Below the pieces are notes generated by a model that saw nothing but the letters and a program-made list of their open reading frames with translations, was not told the origin of the DNA and ran no database searches. This document shows positions 1-11,835 of a stretch of 64,000 nucleotides of DNA, in pieces. The stretch spans positions 128,019,305 through 128,083,304 of the forward strand of contig NC_133773.1 of the NCBI RefSeq assembly GCF_003597395.2, in the 5' to 3' direction. Source of the stretch: Chelonoidis abingdonii. Its lineage: Eukaryota; Chordata; Testudines; Testudinidae. A program made the translations under genes and the position numbers. Each line of letters starts with the position of its first letter. Position 1 is the stretch's first letter.

Positions 1-187
1 ACTTATCAAATATTCTAGGCCAAGAAGTATTTTGAGAAATTTGGGAATTTACATTCAGCAGTTTGACTATGGACATTGCACCTGGTCAAAAATAGAGCAC
101 CTCCTTTAATTACTTAAGCAACAGGGATAGCCATGAATATCTTAACTATAAGCTACGGATCCACTGAAGTAGGAAATCATGCAAATA

Positions 188-380
188 CACTTCTACCCCG
201 ATATAACGCTGTCCTTGGGAACCAAAAAATCTTACCGTGTTATATGTGAAACTGCGTTATATCAAACTTGCTTTGATCCTCTGGAGCGCGCAGCCCTCTC
301 CCCCTCCCCCGAAGTGCTGCTTAACCGCATTATATCCAAATTCGTGTTATATCGGGTCACGTCATATCGGGGTAGAGGTG
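188..380. mobile_element. TA-flanked MITE (mariner/Tigger-like), copy 1
   Basis: This 193-bp element has terminal inverted repeats, CACTTCTACCCCGATATAAC on the left matching the reverse complement of ATATCGGGGTAGAGGTG on the right. It is flanked by TA at 186-187 and 381-382, the target-site duplication of Tc1/mariner elements. It has no coding capacity. A second copy of the family lies at 47802-47988. The superfamily call rests on the TA duplication. Confidence 0.75.
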
Positions 381-1584
381 TAGTAGTCAACGTTGCTTAA
401 CCCTAAACTGATGCGGATCTGATCAACAAGATGGACACTATGGAAGGACCCAACTGCCAATATATTTTGATTTTGTAAAGGCAATTTAAGTATTTATTGA
501 TTTTCCTGGGTCAATCCATTGTTGAGCTGGTAAGGTTTTGTAGAATACCTCAAAGCCAGACTACAAAGGAAGAAGTGGCCCTGCTGGATCAAAAAAACCC
601 ACCATAATGGAAACCAATACTATCCATAAGCCATACTCTTTGCTGAATAAGTGAGTCTGTATTTATATAAACTTCCTATCACAGAGACAACTAGAAGCTA
701 TAGTTCCATCAAGTTAATAAATTTCTTGCATTTTTTTTTAACAAGATGATTGAGAATCCATGGTCTGCTTCACTCGTCACTGAAAGTGTCCTTGCTTTTG
801 TTACATAGTTATGCTCCTTTAATGCAGCTCCCATTGTGCCGATGTGATTTCTATATGCACCATAAGTTCCAAAGTTACACATTTTTCAGACAGAATCTAT
901 GAATATGTATTATTACCTAATCATTTTGTTCTATAGCATTTAAATATAAAGAATAATTAAGGGCACAGAATAGCAATAGCAACACACTGATCCTTTGAAG
1001 GAACAAAGGCTCATGATCAAACCCAAAGCTTCTTGCTCCCCAGGACAGAGGACATTAAAAATCTGCCACTGAGTTGAAACTAAAGAACAGGAAGTGCAGC
1101 TTCAATGCTCTTCACTACTCCACAGGTGGATGACAGCTAAGTGATCTTTAAACTGTTTATGGTGATAAAGTGGACAGCTGGAACTATTCTAGGTTTCTAA
1201 GAGGAGAAAACAGGTAAAAGGTGATTCATACAAAGTAATAAGAAAGCAACCATTCTGCTATGTCTGAGACCTTCTGGAGCCAAAGGCATAACAAGAGCAT
1301 GCACGTATGTATTCAAATTACTTAGTAAGCACTGGATCACAATGCTCCTTCCTCCAGAGGATTCACAACACTATTTTACAATAAGTCTTCATATACTGTA
1401 TTACTATGGCCTGATCTGGAAAACACTTACATACTTGCTTATGTTTTCATAAGATTAGTCGCACAGAGTTTGCAGGGTTTACCCACATGGAAAAGGATAA
1501 GTACATGCCTAAATGTTTGCAGAGTATGGGCTCACTGTTATAAACAGAATCCCTAGTGATCTAGGCAAATCTGTAAAAGAAGTT

Positions 1585-1700
1585 AGTCACCTTCTGTAGT
1601 AAAGATGATTCTTTAAGATGTGTCCACTAATGGATGCTCCACTGTAGGTATGTCTGTGTCCCTACAGTGGAGCACCCATTTGGACACTACTCAAAGAAGA
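1585..1700 (-). repeat. Hairpin resembling a DIRS terminus
   Basis: TGCTCCACTGTAGG at about 1635-1648 is followed 12 bases later by its exact reverse complement, CCTACAGTGGAGCA. The surrounding text (CACCTTCTGTAGTAAAGATG, ACACTACTCAAAGAAGAAGG) resembles the terminal sequences of the DIRS copies elsewhere in the window. I read it as a stranded terminus of a DIRS element. The strand is uncertain because DIRS ends are inverted repeats. Confidence 0.5.
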
Positions 1701-2292
1701 AGGAGAATTATCTAATCCTGACAAACAAGCTAGAAACTGAAGAGGAGCCAGTTAAAGGCCTGCTATCTGAACAACAAGTTGTTATATATACTGCAAATTT
1801 CTAAATTTAACAGATTGGAGTTCAGGACACCATGCCAGCCTAAAGTGCTTTATAGGTTTAAATCTGATTCTTAAAAGTGTTTATTTGTACTTTATTCATT
1901 TTTAAGGACACAACCTTTGATTCAGACAAATGGTGGTAACATTCACATACACATCTCTACATCTTGACACAAAGAAAAGGAATGAAATTGTAAAGCAAGA
2001 AAACCAGTGGGCTAAGCCCTTGCCCATAGGAATTGAATTCTATTCGTATATTTTTTCAGCTAGGTTCAAGTAACTAGCAAGGACCTCTTTTCAGATGTCT
2101 CCACCTCAACACTAAATTAAAAAAATCTGTTTAACAAGTGCATCCAAACTGACATCTTTACAGTTGCTTCATTTGATGCAGTTAAAAACCAGTAAATATT
2201 AAATCCTGAAAATGGAAATGCTGACAAACTTAACTATAGCAGAGTGACTGGTGCTGCTATAATTGACTTAAACAAACCAATGATATAATTAC

Positions 2293-2411
2293 CTTCCGAT
2301 TATTCTGTTTATCCATCCTGAGTCTTTTCCTAGGTGCTTCCTGAACTTCAAAATCTTCTGAAGGTTCCTTTGTCCTCTTTTTTTGGTTTCTTTTATTTCC
2401 ATGTAAGTTAC
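2293..2411 (-). CDS. NSD2: NSD2 coding exon: basic region after the HMG box
   Basis: This short exon (119 bp) has no ORF of its own and was found by looking for the NSD2 segment that follows the HMG box. The acceptor CCCCAAG ends at 2412 after a pyrimidine-rich tract; the donor GTAATT starts at 2292. Joined to the one base left from the previous exon it encodes residues 524-563, including KRNQKKRTKEPSED and EAPRKRLRMDK, closely similar to the mammalian residues at this place. It ends in phase 0. The next NSD2 exon is not visible in 1-2292, so the gene continues outside the window, where the PHD, second PWWP and SET domains are expected. Confidence 0.92.
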
Positions 2412-5033
2412 CTTGGGGTGGGGGATGGGGGAAACTTACATGAAAAAAAATCTAATGCTCACTTCGAAATTATCTTAAACTGATCTAACTTATATTTAAA
2501 TCGTTACTTTTTTTAAAACGGTTAAAATTAACAAATTTGATTAACCCGTTGATGCCCAGGGTCCAGTTTCTATTATTGAATGCTAGTTCTAAAACAAATC
2601 CAAACTCCTAATTGCTAAATATTCCACTTTAGTAAGACAGATCTATCTGCATAAGCACTAGTATAAAATCTGAATATGCAATTTTCCTCATTTGTGTCTT
2701 CTCAAATAAGATAGAGCTGTTCTATAAAGCTGTAACTGTTATTCTCCGTAACAGTGCTTTACCACTGAACAAAAGTTCTGAATGTCTCCCTCATTCTTTT
2801 ATTAAGTTCTCCCAAGGATATAGATGTAGGTACTGGTGACTGAAGACATCTATTAAGGGGCCTCTGTCAGAGACAGGATATCACCAATCATATGGACCAT
2901 TGGCCTTTTCTTGCATGGCAATTCCTATCTTTAAACATACAAGTGCATAGAAGGCCTTAAAAACTCCATTGTGCTTCTGTTTTGTTCTGTTTAAGATTAC
3001 ATGAATTCTTTATATAATAATTCATTTGCTTAATTTCAGTGTAAAGCTCCAACACAAAAGGTCAGTGACTGGTCTACATAGCCACTTACTAAGTTTAATT
3101 ATCTACCATTTTGAGGTACAGTTGGCATGATAACGGCTTAGAATGAAGTCTGGTTCATTTATGATGCATGATGAGACCTAGTACACTTACTCTTAACATT
3201 GACCCTCCAGTTCTTTCCAAGGTTAGAGGCAATATTGCATGTTTAATATGGAGAAATTACAGAGTCCTAGACTATAAATATATTATCTAAAAATCTTTAA
3301 CAAAAGTTAGCATTTTAAAATTGTTCTACAGTTAGAAGTGTGCTGTTTCAACGGGAACTGATTTCTGATAAACATTTCAAAGAAAGGCAACAAACTTAAA
3401 ATTAAGAATAGTTGTCAAATTGGTTTTTTTCCATATTCAATTGATTTAGGACTTTACTATCTTAAATTCAAAGCAGCTCTGAATCTGAAACTTAAATTAA
3501 AATGGCTCCAGGAGAACCTGCTATTTACAAAAAGCCAGCATTAAAAAACAAAAACAAAACAAAAAAAAATCCAATACGTTTTCTAGTAGGGTCTGGAGGG
3601 GGAATGATTGAACTGACATGTTTTCATTTATAGAGAACTGAAAATGTACACAAAGATATGTACTAGAAACACCTGGTACAGGTACAATTCCAATTACATT
3701 TCTTGCAATACGACACTGAGGAAGTTGAATAAAATTCAGTACTACAATGTTTAGATATTTAATTTGGGATCTATTAAAACTAAGTCAAAGTCGACAACAT
3801 CTGAGAAGAAATAAAGAGGTTATGATACGTGGGTGATTACAAAAAAGGTACACTCCATAGCTACTTATAATGATGAACTAATTGCACATAACACAAATTT
3901 CAATTACTTCTGGATCTTGATCTCCTTTTAGGTGAGTCTTGAAACACTTTACGTTTGGCCTCTCCAATATTCTTCAGAGATGAACCTTGAGAGATACAGA
4001 ATGATGTTTTTTTTTTTAAAAAAAAAAACTGATATCCAAATATTTGACACTTAAAATTCTGTTAAAAACTTCACCAATTTTCCACAAAATGTTATTTCAC
4101 ACACAGAAAGATAACAAAAACTGACTGCCATTTTTATACATTTTTTTTGTTTTGAATCTGACAATTTTTCAAACACTTCCTCTCATTCTTGTCACTACCC
4201 AAAGCAGCACCTGGTAGCTTCAAATACTTCCACAGCAGGCCTTCCTATAGTGCTATAAAACACTATGTATACCAGACATTTGTAACTGGACTGAGAAGGG
4301 TCAAGCAAATGCCTCACACCCTCCATTCTTTCTTCTTAAGGAAGCTACTCCAAAGAGCGACTCATATTATCGTATCAAAATTCTAAATAAACTGTTGTTT
4401 ATCAAGACCATGAATCTTAGCCAACAGCAAAAAAGTTATCCTGCAATTTCTTATGCGGTCCTAAAAGCTTTGCAGTACACCACAATAAAATGCCAAAAAT
4501 GGAAGAAAGGTTTAGAATACAGTTTGGAATACTTGCTTCCTGAGCTGATGGATGTTATGAGGTAACACTTTTTTAAAAATATATGTGTGTGTGTGTGTGT
4601 GTGTGTGTATATAAAGAAAGGACAGTACTGGTTATATTTTATAAACCACTTCTTAAACTATTCTTAAGAACTAACTCATAAGTTTACATTAATAAAAATG
4701 ACTGATTTTCCCTTTCCCACCACCCACATTTAGTGGGCAGTGAAGATAATGGCAGCTGCTTATGGGCAGAAGAAGAAGGAGAACCCACCAATCTCTAAAC
4801 AGTAGAATGTTTACATTTAACAACTTTGTAGAACAATGAGTAAGGAATGTAGACTTCATGGATTGCTTTTATTGTAACCATTGGCATTCTTTTCCTATTG
4901 GCACAAACACCAAGAATTAAAACCAGAAAACAATGATAGCTGTTTTCCCTACAGGTCTCAAATATGTGCTTAGTTTAACATCACTATGTATATCAAATTT
5001 AGTTAGAGTACACTAGCACAGTTTTACGTTTAC
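2412..5033 (-). other. NSD2 intron, 2.6 kb
   Basis: AT-rich intron with A- and T-runs and one microsatellite. I recognise no transposable element or exon in it. Confidence 0.75.
4584..4607 (+). repeat. (TG)12 microsatellite
   Basis: Twelve perfect TG units flanked by short ATAT runs, inside the 2.6 kb NSD2 intron. Confidence 0.95.
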
Positions 5034-5178
5034 CAGAGTCTTCTTCAGATTTGGGAGAGGTCACTATGGCAAACTTTGTGTTATAGCGAGCTTTCTGTTT
5101 TTCACTAAGCATGTTCCACTGCGATTCAAGCAGTTCTTCAATCTCCTCACGTGAAGCATCTGGATGTTCAGCAACCAC
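5034..5178 (-). CDS. NSD2: NSD2 coding exon: HMG box C-terminal part
   Basis: The exon is 145 bp, with acceptor AAACAG ending at 5179 and donor GTAAAC from 5033. It encodes residues 476-523 plus one base of codon 524. The peptide starts [20 protein letters not shown] and continues through [13 protein letters not shown] to EEDS. These are helices 2-3 of the HMG box, which began in the preceding exon. The intron that splits the box is 14.3 kb and mostly transposable elements. Reading through the donor leads quickly to a stop, as expected for an internal exon. Confidence 0.95.
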
Positions 5179-6349
5179 CTGTTTATGCAAAAATGGGGCA
5201 TACATTAATGAGACAAACATTAAAAGAGGGCTGTATAGATCTGTATTATTCTAATATAGTGGTTTAATACATACAAATCCACTTAAAATTTGTACTATAT
5301 TCATAAAGAACTACTACAGTACAGACTGGAAGATTCCTACATATCCCATTTATCCCAAAAAATAAGGTTTTAGCAACACAGATTTCAGCACCATGAATTT
5401 AGAAGTACAATAAATAATTCCAAAAAATAACTTGGATACCTTTTAACATTCACAATACTGAGAATGAATGAACCACCTCATTGAAAAAAAAATCTTGTAA
5501 TTTCATAGTTAGCAAAATTTAAATAAATACCACAATAAAAAATTAGGTGAATATTAGTGGAAAAAAACCAAGTGATGGCTTTCATAGATTCCACTGAAGT
5601 AATGAGAAGTATTCAGAAATAGTTTGGCAGGTATAATAATTATTATATGTGCTGCAATAATTTAGAGTTAAGATTTTCCCAGACCACTTTACATTATTTT
5701 AGAATATATTCTATATTTTCTTCTATTCTATACTCTAACTACTCTGTTTAAATCCAATCAAGTATGAAGAAGCCCAAGTGTGGTAGGTATCTTTGGGATA
5801 CAAAAACATTTGCGTTTTAAGCATATTGGCTCGGATTTGATCATATACTCTTGGAAAGTAAGGTAGCGTAGAGAAATCTGTTTAACAAAAATGGAAAAGC
5901 AGATACTAAATTTAAAAGCTTTAAAATATTAAATGGGATACTAAAGTGAAATCAATATGTGGTTTAAAATCATGCAAGTCTTCTGGTCTACAGATCTGGA
6001 GAATTGACTCATAACCACATTCAGATCTGGACTCCAAGTACCATGTATCCTCCCAAATCCAAGCTATCACTGGACTGAGGCAGCATCCCTCAAAAGCACC
6101 ACACAATAGGAGAAACCCAAAGGCTAGGCCCCTAAAACCACCTTCTCAATCAGAAAAAATCATTAAACGGAGAAGGAAACAACAACAACCCTAATCTTCT
6201 GCTGATGAATACAAGATCAGCCACCAATAAAACCAGCACCATTCATTATTTTATTTTTAATAGAGCACCCAGCCTTGCTTACATCACTAAGATTTGGTTC
6301 AATGTCACTTCTAACCCTATCGTAATACATCCAACCCCACAGAATATAC

Positions 6350-6759
6350 CAGTGTTTCTCAACCAGGGGTTTGCGGCCCCAAAGGGGCCATGAGCACGTT
6401 TCAAGGCCCCATGGCTGAAACCTAGAGCCCTGAGCGCCAATGCTCTCGTGGGACTGAAAGCTCCAAGCCCTGGAACCACCCATGGAGCTAAAGCTCTGAG
6501 TTCCCCGACCTGTGGGGCTAAAGCTGGGAGCCCCGAGAGGCAGAAGCTCCTGTGCCCCTAACCCCGCAGGGCTAACGCCCCAAGCCCTTCTCCCTGCAAG
6601 TGAGGGAATTCCAGAACCCTGAGTACCCCACCCACACCCGTGGCTGAAGTTGGGAGTGCCAAATCCCCTGCTCCGGCAGCTTAAACCCAGGCCACCTTCC
6701 CACCCCTCAATGGGCCCTGGAGTTTTTATAGCATGTGCAAAAAGGGTTGAGAACACCTG
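6350..6759. mobile_element. Non-autonomous hAT element, copy 1
   Basis: The left end CAGTGTTTCTCAACCAGGGG mirrors the right end GGGTTGAGAACACCTG, a typical hAT-Charlie-like terminal inverted repeat. The flanking 8-mers GAATATAC and CTCTATAC are partly alike, consistent with a decayed hAT target duplication. The interior is GC-rich with no transposase. It shares termini and the internal motif GGAGTTTTTATA with the copies at 48851-49224 and 49428-49749. Confidence 0.75.
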
Positions 6760-6790
6760 CTCTATACATCACAGGACAAAGACAGACACC

Positions 6791-6810
6791 GGGGGGGGGG
6801 GGGGGGGGGG
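6791..6810 (+). repeat. Run of 20 G
   Basis: A pure homopolymer just right of the hAT element. It could form a G-quadruplex and is an unreliable assembly point. Confidence 0.95.
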
Positions 6811-8219
6811 AGAAGTAGCAATCCTGTTCCCCAACCATCTCAGTTGCAGAAGACATCTCTCCCAAGACAAAAATATTTATCCCACCCAAGACAAAAATAT
6901 TTGAATGCATCTATGAAGAGAAGGACAAGACACACTTAGGACCCTTAGTGGTATACACAGGTCCATATAGAAGCCTTCTCAATTTCCTGGAAGAACTAAT
7001 GACGACTGCGCAATAGTACTGGAATCTCCCTAATTCCTTGCCCTGTTACTTCAATCTCCATATATAGAATGCAAGTTATACAATAGTACTTGATCTAATG
7101 GCCTACTTGAAAACCATGGGATTGTCCTGGAAGTTTCTGCACCTACACATGCAACTGGACATACATTTAAACCAATCTTCAGCCCAGGAGTAGATATGAG
7201 AGACGTTGCCAACATATCACTTTCCTGGTCTCCCCATCACCTCATCTAGGCAAAATCAGAGCCTTCCTTCCTATTCATTAGCACAGTGAACAACCCAACC
7301 TTGCCCACTCCCAGAGACTTTCCAGGTTTTCAACTTAACCTAAGGGAACAAGCCACACAAATACAAGGACAAAGTGTCAATGAGTTAGCTCAGCAGTCCA
7401 AACACATGATGTCCATTACTACTGATACCAGCCCACACCCCCTGAGATAATTATGGTTCACAAGAAGAAGTGTCCAAGCAGAAAGAGTGCCAGTGGTGCA
7501 AATCACATTCTGAATCCATTTGCCAGCAGCACAAATCTCTCCTACAGGAATGCACCACTCCAATAAAGGATACAAAACAAGTATCCTATTCCTCCACAAT
7601 CAACCCAGCAGAGTCACATCCAGCAGAGCTATTCCGTGTTGTGAACCAGCACTTATCAAACCAAACTGGATAGCTTAGACACCAGACCCAAGCATGGGCT
7701 GATGTTGAGAGCTGTCAGTATACTTCATTATGAGATCAACTGAACATGTATGGTGACAATCAGTAACAAGAATTCCATCCGAGATCCGAGTATTATCCAC
7801 CAAATCACCCTTACTGAGTTTGGCCTCACCACACATTTCAAAACTCAAGCACCCAGGAAAGTTTTAGAGCCAGTTTGTGAATGAGATCCATGCCCCTCCT
7901 TTCTAGTAAAAACTAGCATAGAATAACTATGCCCACTACCAATTGAAATAGTCAATGCCTTCCCTTCAGAGAAGCCCACCTATCAAACTCCTTGAAAAAC
8001 ACAATAAGTGGCCCAATATTCAAGCAGCCATCACTTCACCTTGCAGATTACTCCACAATAATTGAGGGCCAATTTCACAAAGCAGAAAATAATTATGAGC
8101 TAATTCAGCCAGGAAAAAGAATTTAATAAAAAAACTTGAGTGATAATTGGGAATCATGTAAGAACACCTTACTTGTTGCACAAAAAGCCACAATCCCACT
8201 GGCTGTGATGGTCAAAAAA

Positions 8220-9575
8220 ATGAACCTGATTTAGAGCAGAAGCAAAGGCAGCTATAAAAAATAAGATACAAGACATGGAAGAAAGAGGAAGTTGATAGTA
8301 ATCAATATAATTCTGAAGTTAGGAACTGGAGAAAACTGACAAGGAGGCAAAGGGATACAAGGAGAAATTAATGGCCAGCAAAGTTAAGGACAAGGAGTTT
8401 TTTTAAAATATTAGGAACAAAAAGAATGGCATTGATCCATTACTAGATGGAAATGGCAGAACCATCAATAGTAATGTAAAAAAGACAAATATTTCTGGTT
8501 TGTATTTGGGGAAAAAACATAATATAGCCTCATCATATGGTGATGAGAACACACTTTTGATTCCACTGTTACCTCTGGAACATGTTAAACAGAAACTACT
8601 AAAATTGGACATTTTAAATCACCTGGTCCAGATAACTTGCATTCAAGGGTTGTAAAAGAGCTGGATCAATAGCTTGCTGGATCATTAATGTTGATTTTCA
8701 GTAAGTCTTGGATCATTGGGGAAGATCCAGAAGAATGGTAGAAAGCCAATGTTGTGTCAATTTTCCAAAAGGGTTCATGAGATGACCTAGATAATTACAG
8801 GCCTGTGAGCCTGACATTGATGCTGGACAAGATTGATGCTGGAATGGCTGATACAGGACTCTGTTAATAAACTAATTAAAGGTTAGTAATGGAGATAATC
8901 AAAATAGGTTTATGGATATTATTAGGTCCTGTCAAATTAACTTGATTTTTTAAAATAAAATTACAGGTTTGGTTGATAAGATAATCATGTTCTGTAAGTC
9001 ATCTGACTCGGAACCACATATTTTGATGAAAAAACTAGAACGATACAAAATTAACAAGGCACACAAATGAATTATAAATTTGCTAACTGATAGATCTCAA
9101 AATATAATTGTAAACAGGGAATCATCATCAAGTGCATGCGTGTCCACTGGGGTCCCAAAGGGATTGGTTTTAACCATATGCTTTTTCACATTTTGATCAC
9201 TGACCTGAAAGAAACTGATAAAAAGTTTGCATATTAAAAAAAAATTAGGGAAGTGGTAAATAATGAAGAGGACAGGTCACTGATACAAAGCAGTCTGGAT
9301 TGCTTGATAAACTGTGCAGAAGCAAACAAAATCTGTTTTAATACTGTTAAATGGAAATGTATACATCTAGGAACAAAGAAGGTAGAACTTATTTATAGAA
9401 TGGGGGACTATCGTGAGAAGCAGTGACTCAAAGAGATTTGGGAGCGGTGCTGCAGTCAGCTGAACATGAGATTCCAATGTGATGCTGTGCCCGGAAGAGC
9501 TACTGCAAGCCTGGGATACATAATCAGGGAAAACTTCAGTAGGAGTAGAGAAGTTATTTCACCTCTGTATTTGGT
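8220..9575 (+). mobile_element. CR1 LINE, degraded reverse-transcriptase fragment
   Basis: The forward strand carries decayed pieces of a CR1 ORF2 with many stops and frameshifts. Visible pieces are a CCTGGTCCAGATAACTTGCA segment (the S-P-G-P-D-N-hxP block of CR1 RT), followed by AATTACAGGCCTGTGAGCCT (the N-Y-R-P-V-S block), then a GTCCACTGGGGTCCCAAAGG block. The order is that of CR1 reverse transcriptase on the plus strand. It ends where DIRS copy A begins. No intact ORF remains. Confidence 0.75.
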
Positions 9576-11835
9576 ACTTGCAGCGATGTCTTGGTGCCTG
9601 TCCTGCCCTCATCCACGAGAGCTAAGAATTCTGGCTTAGAGTCTGGTGGGACAAGGTCCAAAAAATTGGACATTGCACCCCATGAATTAAAGTTATACCA
9701 GCTAAGGATCACTACTGGTTTTCAGTCTGAAGTTGGAGTCCTCCAGTGAAGTATATCTTCTTCCTAAAGAGGTCCAGCTTCTTCGCATCCTGAGCTCGAA
9801 GGGTAGGTCCTTACCTCTCCTTTTCATTGACAACCGCAACAACCGAGTATGGAGGGGGGTGGGTGAACAAATAGTCGTAGCCTTTGGAGGGCATGAAGTA
9901 CTTTCTCTCGACTCCTTTAGCTGTGGGAGCCAGAGAGCCTGGCATTTGCCAGAGAGTTTTTGCGTTCTCCTGAATGGTTTTAATCAGGGGAAAGGCCACC
10001 CTGGTGGGTCTTGCTGGGGATAAAATGTCCACTATTGGGTCTGACACCTCAGTGTTCTCTTCCATCTGTATGCTGAGGTTCTGAGCGATCCGCCTCAAGA
10101 GTTTAAGGTGGGCTCTGCTGTCAGGAGGGGGAGGCCCCGAAAATGCTCCTGCCACCACCTCATCTGGAGACGATGATGATGAGGAACCCCGAACTAGGGA
10201 GGGCCCCTCCTGCCCATCGGTTCCTCAAAATGCTTCGACTCCACCCCCAAATCGGAGTCCGTATCTGTGCTGGGCACAGTACTAGTCGTTGCGCTGGCTG
10301 CAGTGCCTTCCACAGCACTGATCGTAGCCGCAGTGCCAGACAGGGTGCCTGGTGCGATGCCAGCTCTATTGTCAGTGCCAGGTATGGTATGATTGTGGTG
10401 CTAGTGGTAGTAGCAGCGGCCGACACTCAAGAGAGATCCCTGGCACTGGATGCAGTCTCTCTCTCAGAGCATGCCGAGGCAGACCCCTGTGACTGATGGT
10501 AAGCCTACGGAGTCCAGAAGGGCCACTGAGTCTGCATCTGAGCTGGTACTTCCATTGTGGTGGTCATGGTACCAGGGGGAAGGTTTTAGTCATCCCCGCA
10601 ATCTGGAAGTGCCAGCAGCTACGGTGCTGGCTTCCATGGAGTACATACGAGTCTGTGTCTGATTCAGACTCCCAGGAGTCTGCGCAGAGAGACCATAGCG
10701 GCATTGTGCCCGTTGATGCCAGGGCAATGGAGATCATTGCCAAGTCATGGCCGCCTTGCCCCTGGACTGCACAGGTAGCCTCTGTGTTGTCTGGGGCCTT
10801 GGGGCTGGTGCAGTGCCTCTGTGATCAGGAGAGTAAGGACCCGTTGGAGTTATCAGGGTGAAGGCAACCTCATAAGTCTCAGGTGTGGAAGGGAGTTCAA
10901 AATCCTCCACCCAGGTCTCCTTCGGTGGCACCAGATTTAATGGTCCCTCCCATGGGCCTGGAGTAGATAGTGATGGCTGTTGAGCAGGAGGAGAGGTCTG
11001 TTCTTGCAAGTGTCGCCCTCCCTTGGATGATTCCTGCTCCCTTGCTCGGGAGGGTGAGCACCTCCTGTCCATCTTCCTATGCTTCTTCCTTGGGACAGGA
11101 AACTGATCGGTGCCGTGACTGTTACCGTGCTGTGGAGATCAGTGCTGGGGAGTGCCGGTGCCAAGGATCTCTGATCCCAGAGTCCTTCCACAGCACCTCC
11201 TGGATTGAAGCTGGCACACTGTGCACCAATGCTGAGGAGCCCAGTGCAGTCTCCATGTGGCTCGACTCGGACTGAGGGCGCAGCGCTGCTTCCATTAGCA
11301 GTAACTTTATCCTGTGGTCCTTCTCTTTCTTCGTACAGGGACAAAAACTCCTACAGATCTTTCACCTGTCCATTTGATGGGACTCCTCCAACCACTTTAG
11401 ACAAGCTGAGTATGGGTTGCCCTTGGGCACAGGCTTTTAGCAAACCCCACACGGCTTAAACCCCTGGGAATGAGGCACGCCCCAGGCCTGGGAAACAGGG
11501 GAGGGAAAACACCCCCCAGTACCCTGACCTCAAATATTTAACTAACTACAAACAACTTCTTAAACTGTCTATTTACAGAAATGCTATGCTAGAGGATTGC
11601 TCATGAAAACAAGACAAAACCCTCCAATGACCATCACTGGCAGTAAGAAGGAACTGGGGAGGCAGCAGGTTGACAGGGCCCTATATACGGTGCCATGAAG
11701 GCACGACTCCAAGGGATCCAGAGCCAACCCAACCGATGCTGCTAGGGGAAAAACCTTCTGATGACTGTGCACGCAGCGTGTGCACATCTAATTGGAATCG
11801 ATATGAGCAAGCACTCGAGGAAAAACTTTTCAGAC
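9576..11835 (-). mobile_element. DIRS retrotransposon copy A: 5' part with gag
   Basis: DIRS elements are retrotransposons that integrate with a tyrosine recombinase instead of a DDE integrase. On the minus strand 9811-10158 encodes a gag segment with VDILSPARPTRVAFPLIKTI and KGYDYLFTHPPP. The same motifs (VDIL-S...P-S-R-VALPxxE/KT, PSK, FLFSHP) recur in copies B, D2 and G. Gag-like sequence continues to about 9600 (a KLDLF-like segment). Towards 11400-11835 lies the 5' leader, ending in a CGATATGAGCAAGCACTCGA block shared with the 5' ends of D1 and E. RT, RNase H and recombinase are missing. Frames are broken. Confidence 0.75.

Larger units (their letters stand above)
1..2292 (-). other. NSD2 intron after the 2293-2411 exon (partial)
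   Basis: AT-rich intronic DNA. It holds the TA-flanked MITE at 188-380 and a hairpin that looks like a DIRS end at about 1585-1700. I found no further NSD2 exon on the minus strand and see nothing recognisable in 383-1584 or 1701-2292. Confidence 0.7.

Noticed and set aside
1..2292. Next NSD2 exon expected after residue 563
   Set aside because: I scanned the minus strand for the conserved Lys/Ser-rich segment and the first PHD finger and found neither.
4189..4386. 65-residue plus-strand ORF in the 2.6 kb intron
   Set aside because: No domain or recognisable protein, no splice or promoter context; the length is expected by chance.
6217..6756. 179-residue minus-strand ORF with Gly/Trp-rich repeats
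   Set aside because: Most of it lies within the hAT element at 6350-6759, and its repeat pattern follows the GC-rich body of that element.
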